A DNA stretch of 10,457 bases from Acetobacteraceae bacterium (GTDB lineage: Bacteria > Pseudomonadota > Alphaproteobacteria > Acetobacterales > Acetobacteraceae). The notes beneath the pieces were generated by a model. That model was not told where the DNA came from, did no database searches, and was given only the letters and a program-made list of their open reading frames with translations. Below are positions 7,079-10,457 of this stretch, piece by piece. Each line of letters begins with the position of its first letter. The stretch's first letter is position 1. The stretch spans positions 1-10,457 of the forward strand of contig JADGHI010000096.1 of NCBI GenBank assembly GCA_019689515.1, read 5' to 3'. Position numbers and translations under genes: made by a program.

Positions 7079-7606
7079 CTATTCGGCCTCGGCCAGCAGC
7101 GCGCGCAGATCCAGCCGGCGCGTACCCATCGCCAGCCGGCCCTCGGAGTCGCGCGGCCATTCCTCGCGCGGGCGGTCGCGGTAGAGCTCGACGCCGTTCC
7201 CGTCCGGATCGCGCAGATAGATCGCCTCGCTCACGCCATGGTCCGAGGCGCCCTCCAGGGGCCATCCGGCAGCGATCAGGCGCTTCAGCGCCTGCGCCAG
7301 CGCCGCGCGCGAGGGGTAGAGCAACGCCACATGGTAGAGCCCCGTGCTGCCCGGCGGAGGCCAGGCACCGTCCTCGCTCTCCCAGGTGTTGAGCGCGATG
7401 TGGTGGTGGTAGCCGCCGGCCGAAAGGAACACGGCGCTGTCGCCGTAGCGCTGCTGCTCCTCGAGGCCGATCACGTCGCGCCAGAAGGCCAGCGCGCGGT
7501 CGAGGTTGGCAACCTTGAGATGGACGTGGCCGATCCGCGTCTCCGGCGGGAGCGGCGGGAAGGCGTCGGGCTTGAAGCCTGGCTGGGTCTGGATGTCTGG
7601 CGGCAT
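7079..7606 (-). CDS. VOC family protein (glyoxalase / extradiol dioxygenase-like, CatE type)
   Basis: A 175-residue vicinal-oxygen-chelate protein built from paired beta-alpha-beta3 modules. Module one contains HVHLKVANLDRALAFWRDVI (27-46) and ends with HHHIALNTWES (67-77). Module two begins GLYHVALLYPSR (89-100) and ends with DPDGNGVELYRDRP (133-146). H29, H92 and E140 sit where the family's metal ligands normally do, so a divalent-metal enzyme is likely. The pattern resembles catechol-2,3-dioxygenase-like CatE proteins, but substrate cannot be read from sequence. The ATG at 7604-7606 follows AGGGAGA with a 10-nt gap. A longer GTG start at 7726 would add a signal-like 40 residues, but third-position G/C drops there, so I reject it. 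The gene stands alone, convergent with the DUF1501 gene and downstream of the rpoH terminator. Confidence 0.88.
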   Translation of the reverse strand: MPPDIQTQPGFKPDAFPPLPPETRIGHVHLKVANLDRALAFWRDVIGLEEQQRYGDSAVFLSAGGYHHHIALNTWESEDGAWPPPGSTGLYHVALLYPSRAALAQALKRLIAAGWPLEGASDHGVSEAIYLRDPDGNGVELYRDRPREEWPRDSEGRLAMGTRRLDLRALLAEAE

Positions 7607-7771
7607 GGCGGCTTGGTCTCCCTGCGCGCCTGATATGGCGGTTCCCTCCGCCGCTGTCCCATGGGCTTGGCCGATGCAGGCCATCGCGAGGATCAATGAG
7701 GCGGGGCGACGGGAGAAGGCTCCCACCCTCGGGGAGGTGGCAGCGGGACGGCGCCACCGGCACGACCATCC

Positions 7772-7808
7772 CCTGAAACGAAACAGGCGCCGGGGCTTCC
7801 GGCGCCTG
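7772..7808 (-). terminator. Rho-independent terminator of rpoH
   Basis: A perfect 10-bp stem (7784-7793 with 7799-7808) and a 5-nt loop lie 53 bp after the rpoH stop. On the minus strand the stem is followed by TTTCGTTTC. Stem strength, tail and position all fit intrinsic termination of rpoH and separate it from the VOC gene. Confidence 0.8.
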
Positions 7809-7861
7809 CCTGCATTCCTGTCTGGCCGCAGAGGCCGCGGCGAGCGCTTCCGGGCGCAGCG

Positions 7862-8746
7862 TCAGCCCACCGACAGCCTGCGCTCCGCGATCTGCTGCTT
7901 CATGCTCTTCTGCAGCTTCTCGAAGGCGCGCACCTCGATCTGGCGCACTCGCTCCCGGCTGATGCCGTATTGCTGGGAGAGTTCCTCGAGCGTCGTCGGC
8001 TCGTCCTTCAGCCGGCGCTCGATCAGGATGTGGCGCTCGCGGTCGTTGAGCGTCTTCAGGGCCTCGTTCAGCAGCTGGCGGCGGTTGGACATGTCCTGCC
8101 GCTCGGCCAGCTCGGTTTCCTGGCTCTCGCTCTCATCCACCAGCCAGTCCTGCCACTCCCCCTCGCTGTCGAGGCGCACCGGCGCGTTCAGCGAGTGGTC
8201 CTGCGCGGCAAGGCGCCGGTTCATCGAGATCACGTCCTGCTCCGGGACCTGCAGGGTCTTGGCGATCTTCGCCACCTGCTCCGGCTGCAGGTCGCCCTCC
8301 TCGAGCGCCGACATCTGGCCCTTGAGGCGACGCAGGTTGAAGAAGAGCTTCTTCTGCGCCGCGGTGGTGCCCATCTTCACGAGCGACCAGGAGTGCAGGA
8401 TGTACTCTTGGATCGCGGCCCGGATCCACCACATAGCGTATGTCGCAAGGCGGAAGCCGCGGTCCGGGTCGAACCGCCTGACCGCCTGCATCATGCCGAC
8501 ATTGCCCTCGGAGATCAGTTCGCCGAGGGGAAGACCATAGCCGCGGTAGCCCATCGCGATCTTCGCGACGAGGCGGAGGTGCGAAGTGACCAGCTTGTGC
8601 GCTGCCTCGACGTCGCCGTGTTCCTTCCAACGCTTGGCAAGCGCGTACTCTTCCTCCTGCGTCAGCATGGGGAACTTGCGGATCTCCTGGAGATACCGCG
8701 CGAGGTTCCCCTCCGGCGCCACCGGAATGACCGAGCTGGAAGCCAT
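7862..8746 (-). CDS. rpoH: RNA polymerase heat-shock sigma factor RpoH (sigma-32)
   Basis: A 294-residue group 3-like sigma-70 family factor that directs RNA polymerase to heat-shock promoters (chaperones, proteases). Region 1.2/2.1 begins with NLARYLQEIRKFPMLTQEEE (14-33). Region 2 includes HLRLVAKIAMGYRGYGLPLG (56-75) and the 2.3/2.4 core RLATYAMWWIRAAIQEYIL (99-117). The RpoH box QKKLFFNLRRLK (131-142) is the diagnostic element separating RpoH from other sigmas. Region 4.2 has the helix-turn-helix TLEELSQQYGISRERVRQIE (252-271). Length is close to E. coli RpoH (284). ATG 8744-8746 follows AGGAGG with a 9-nt gap. A sigma-70 promoter about 180 bp upstream leaves a long leader. Many alphaproteobacteria carry more than one rpoH; whether this is the only copy cannot be told here. 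Confidence 0.97.
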   Translation of the reverse strand: MASSSVIPVAPEGNLARYLQEIRKFPMLTQEEEYALAKRWKEHGDVEAAHKLVTSHLRLVAKIAMGYRGYGLPLGELISEGNVGMMQAVRRFDPDRGFRLATYAMWWIRAAIQEYILHSWSLVKMGTTAAQKKLFFNLRRLKGQMSALEEGDLQPEQVAKIAKTLQVPEQDVISMNRRLAAQDHSLNAPVRLDSEGEWQDWLVDESESQETELAERQDMSNRRQLLNEALKTLNDRERHILIERRLKDEPTTLEELSQQYGISRERVRQIEVRAFEKLQKSMKQQIAERRLSVG

Positions 8747-8916
8747 GATTCACTGCCTCCTGACCGACGGGACCGCCCCGTGACGGCGGGGTCCGAACGC
8801 CGGCTTACGACCGGGATGTGTCGAACGCCTTCCGGGCCCGCCCGTGCCGGTGACGCCCCGGTCACGACGGGGCGAGTGCAGCCACGGGTTGTTTGAGGCA
8901 CCCGGCGCCATTCGAC
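8747..8916 (-). promoter_or_regulatory. Long structured 5' leader of rpoH
   Basis: The interval between the predicted rpoH start site and the ATG holds several stems. CGCCCCG (8854-8860) pairs with CGGGGCG (8868-8874) around a 7-nt loop. A competing GTGAC/GTCAC pairing overlaps it. A GGA-CCGCC/GGCGG-TCC stem with a 2-nt bulge lies at about 8770-8794. On the transcript TGCCTC (8895-8900) is complementary to GAGGCA within the SD (8754-8759), so the ribosome site could be masked. RNA thermosensing of rpoH is known in E. coli; here it is only a hypothesis. Confidence 0.35.
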
Positions 8917-8922
8917 GGCTTA

Positions 8923-8951
8923 TTCATACACTTTCCAGCCGGGTTTGGCAA
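8923..8951 (-). promoter_or_regulatory. Sigma-70-type promoter of rpoH
   Basis: On the minus strand TTGCCA (8946-8951; five of six to consensus) and TATGAA (8923-8928; four of six) are separated by exactly 17 bp. It is the best promoter match in the window and lies directly beyond the rluD terminator in the only space available to drive rpoH. No heat-shock-type (CCCCAT) -10 was seen in this spot. Confidence 0.6.
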
Positions 8952-8952
8952 G

Positions 8953-8976
8953 AAAAACCGAGTGTGGCACTCGGTT
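8953..8976 (-). terminator. Rho-independent terminator of rluD
   Basis: AACCGAGTG (8956-8964) pairs perfectly with CACTCGGTT (8968-8976) across a 3-nt loop. On the minus strand the stem runs into TTTTTCTT. It begins 8 bp after the rluD stop codon. This is a canonical intrinsic terminator and indicates that rluD and rpoH are separately transcribed. Confidence 0.9.
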
Positions 8977-8984
8977 ACTCTTCG

Positions 8985-10004
8985 TTACCGACCATCTGCG
9001 TAAGCGGACAGGCGGCGCAGGAGTTCCGCCATGTCGGCGGGGAGCGCCGACTCGAAGCGCAGCGCCGCGCCGGTCACGGGGTGGCGGAAGCCCAGGGTCG
9101 CCGCGTGCAGCGCCTGGCGCGGGAAGCCAAGGAGCGCGGCCCGCAACGGCTCCGGCAGCGTCCGCGCCGCCGACGGCACGCGGCGGCAATAGAGCGGGTC
9201 ACCGACCAACGGGTGGCCCCTGTGCGAGAGATGGACCCGGATCTGGTGGGTTCGGCCGGTGGCCAGGCGGCAGCGCAGTAGGGCGCAGGCCGTGCCGAAG
9301 GTGCGCTCGGTCACGTAGCGGGTGAGCGCCGGCTTGCCCCGGCCTTCCGCCACCACGGCCATGCGCTTGCGGTCGGCCGGATGGCGGCCGATCGGCGCCT
9401 CGATCTCGCCCGCGAAAGGGGCGGGCAGGCCCCAGACCAGGGCGAGGTAGGCGCGCTCCAGCTCCTCCCGGCGCGTGGCGAAGGCCTCGGTCAGCGCCTG
9501 GTGGGCGCGCTCCGACTTGGCAACGACCATGAGGCCGGAGGTGTCCTTGTCGAGCCGGTGCACGATGCCCGGCCTTCTCTCGCCGCCGATGCCGGTCAGC
9601 TCCTCCCCCGCATGGGCGAGCAGGGCATTGACCAGCGTGCCGGCCGGGTTGCCGGGCGCGGGATGGACGACGAGGCCTGCCGGCTTGTCGAGGACGATGA
9701 GGTCCGCATCCTCGAAGAGGATGGTGAGGGGCATGGCCTGCGCGACGGGCGTGGCGGGCTCGGGCGGCGGCAGGTGGAGTTCGTAGTGTGCGCCAGCGCG
9801 CACCAGCTGGGCTGGATCGGTCAGCGGCGCGCCGTCGCGGCGGACATGGCCCGACTCGATCAGCGCCTTGACGCGCGAGCGCGAGAGCGAGCCTATCGCG
9901 CCGGCAAGGAAGCGGTCGGTCCGCTCTCCGGCGGCATCGGCCGGGGCGGTGAGCGTGATGGTCTCGGCGGAGGGCGGTGGGGTGATGTCGTTGCGTGCGC
10001 TCAA
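8985..10004 (-). CDS. rluD: RluA/RluD family 23S rRNA pseudouridine synthase
   Basis: A 339-residue protein (353 if begun at GTG 10046) that isomerises uridine to pseudouridine in rRNA; the RluD branch acts on the helix 69 loop of 23S rRNA. An S4 RNA-binding domain comes first (ERTDRFLAGAIGSLSRSRVK, about residues 27-46). The catalytic domain follows, with LIVLDKPAGLVVHP (102-115) and the active-site motif HRLDKDTSGLMVVAKSE (149-165), where D152 is the nucleophile. RTHQIRVHLSHRGHPLVGDP (251-270) is the conserved C-terminal motif. The only in-frame starts before the S4 domain are TTG 10004 and GTG 10046. Neither has an SD, and both lie inside the divergent DUF6476 gene. TTG was chosen because the extra residues mirror that gene's membrane segment. 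RluD versus RluA/RluC specificity is inferred from the S4 domain and overall layout. Confidence 0.9.
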   Translation of the reverse strand: MSARNDITPPPSAETITLTAPADAAGERTDRFLAGAIGSLSRSRVKALIESGHVRRDGAPLTDPAQLVRAGAHYELHLPPPEPATPVAQAMPLTILFEDADLIVLDKPAGLVVHPAPGNPAGTLVNALLAHAGEELTGIGGERRPGIVHRLDKDTSGLMVVAKSERAHQALTEAFATRREELERAYLALVWGLPAPFAGEIEAPIGRHPADRKRMAVVAEGRGKPALTRYVTERTFGTACALLRCRLATGRTHQIRVHLSHRGHPLVGDPLYCRRVPSAARTLPEPLRAALLGFPRQALHAATLGFRHPVTGAALRFESALPADMAELLRRLSAYADGR

Positions 10005-10311
10005 GTGGCTCGTCGGGGTGATGGGGGTGCTGATTGTCGTCGGCACCGTGGCGCTCGTCGTGGTGATCGTCCAGCGGATGGGCGGCGGATTCGGCGCGCT
10101 GCAGGGCGGCGACGGGTCGGCGGTGCCGACCGTGGGACTGGGCCAGCCGGCCGGGACACGGATTGCGGGGCTCGCCGCGTCCGGGGACCGGCTGGCGATC
10201 TGGGTGGAGCGGCCAGACGGCGAAGGGCGGCTGGTACTGTTCGACCTACGGCGCGGACGGGTGGCGGGCGAGATCCGGCCGGCAGCGGCGGGACGGGCGC
10301 AAGGAGAATGA
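9985..10311 (+). CDS. DUF6476 family single-span membrane protein
   Basis: A 108-residue protein. Residues 7-30 (KWLVGVMGVLIVVGTVALVV and following) are one strong transmembrane helix after a short positive N-terminus. The remaining 75 residues are soluble, with a beta-rich core (GTRIAGLAASGDRLAIWVER, 57-76, then GRLVLFDLRRGRVAG). This resembles DUF6476, a small alphaproteobacterial family that I recall beside rluD and rpoH; the role is unknown. The ATG at 9985 (or the adjacent GTG at 9982) follows GGAGG by 11 or 8 nt, whereas the later ATG at 10021 would cut the membrane helix. The 5' end overlaps the divergent rluD coding frame by at least 20 bp. The gene precedes tRNA-Glu by 69 bp. Confidence 0.8.
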   Translation: MSLRALKWLVGVMGVLIVVGTVALVVVIVQRMGGGFGALQGGDGSAVPTVGLGQPAGTRIAGLAASGDRLAIWVERPDGEGRLVLFDLRRGRVAGEIRPAAAGRAQGE

Positions 10312-10380
10312 GGAGCGATCGATTGATCAGGGCGCTTGATCCGCTGCCGCGGACGGGATAGGAAGCGGCCCTCGCCTCGG

Positions 10381-10456
10381 GTCCCCTTCGTCTAGAGGCC
10401 TAGGACACCGCCCTCTCACGGCGGCAACACGGGTTCGAATCCCGTAGGGGACGCCA
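10381..10456 (+). tRNA. tRNA-Glu, anticodon CTC
   Basis: A complete 76-nt cloverleaf. The acceptor stem is GTCCCCT (10381-10387) with AGGGGAC (10446-10452), then discriminator G and an encoded CCA (10454-10456). The anticodon stem CCGCC/GGCGG (10408-10412, 10420-10424) encloses loop CTCTCAC with anticodon CTC at 10415-10417. The T-arm contains the invariant GGTTCGAATCC. It decodes GAG, the glutamate codon favoured in this GC-rich genome. No convincing promoter hexamers were found in the 69 bp before it. Confidence 0.97.
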
Positions 10457-10457
10457 C

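Noticed and set aside
7607..7726. A 40-residue signal-peptide-like N-terminal extension of the VOC protein from a GTG start
   Set aside because: Third-position G/C falls clearly in this stretch, and a good SD precedes the internal ATG at 7606; CatE-like relatives are cytoplasmic.
7970..8896. A plus-strand open frame antisense to rpoH
   Set aside because: A shadow frame; RpoH on the minus strand has every sigma region plus a matching promoter, SD and terminator.
1..10457. CRISPR arrays, insertion sequences, phage or defence genes
   Set aside because: No regularly spaced repeats, transposase or integrase motifs, or recognisable defence domains were seen on either strand.

Overview
The window is uniformly GC-rich, coding-dense chromosomal DNA with a strong G/C bias at third codon positions. 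The EF-G variant, the RpoH type, and an rpoH / rluD / DUF6476 neighbourhood all point to an alphaproteobacterium, most likely Acetobacteraceae (Roseomonas-like). That placement is made from memory of protein families, not from a search. Nothing resembling an insertion sequence, phage, CRISPR array, integrase or toxin-antitoxin module was seen; this is mostly core or near-core genome.

Layout. Left block, all minus strand: fusA (EF-G, 803-2884, GTG start) is followed after only 2 bp by a 106-residue unknown protein (480-800). Next comes a small exported four-cysteine protein (151-399), then the N-terminus of a Tat-like or membrane-anchored protein running off the left edge (1-95). Upstream of fusA lies a 610-bp stretch (2885-3494) with no credible gene. 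It carries two strong hairpins behind wrbA (3495-4124, minus), a flavodoxin-like NAD(P)H:quinone oxidoreductase.

Middle block, plus strand, divergent from wrbA: a translationally coupled DUF1800-DUF1501 pair (4283-5707 and 5704-6975, ATGA overlap). The second protein carries a Tat signal and the first has no visible signal. They converge on a VOC/glyoxalase-family dioxygenase-like gene (7079-7606, minus).

Right block: rpoH (heat-shock sigma-32, 7862-8746, minus) has a canonical rho-independent terminator (7772-7808), a good SD, a long leader and a readable sigma-70 promoter (8923-8951). That promoter abuts the rho-independent terminator of rluD (8985-10004, minus). rluD is head-to-head with a small single-TM DUF6476 gene (9985-10311, plus), and their 5' coding ends appear to overlap. 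A complete tRNA-Glu(CTC) with encoded CCA (10381-10456) closes the window.

Functional themes are translation (EF-G, 23S rRNA pseudouridylation, tRNA-Glu), heat-shock control, and redox or exported proteins of unknown role. I did not find an obvious new multi-gene system. The best leads are the divergent EF-G outside a str operon, the DUF1800/DUF1501 pair with asymmetric export signals, the overlapping divergent rluD/DUF6476 start region, and the structured rpoH leader.
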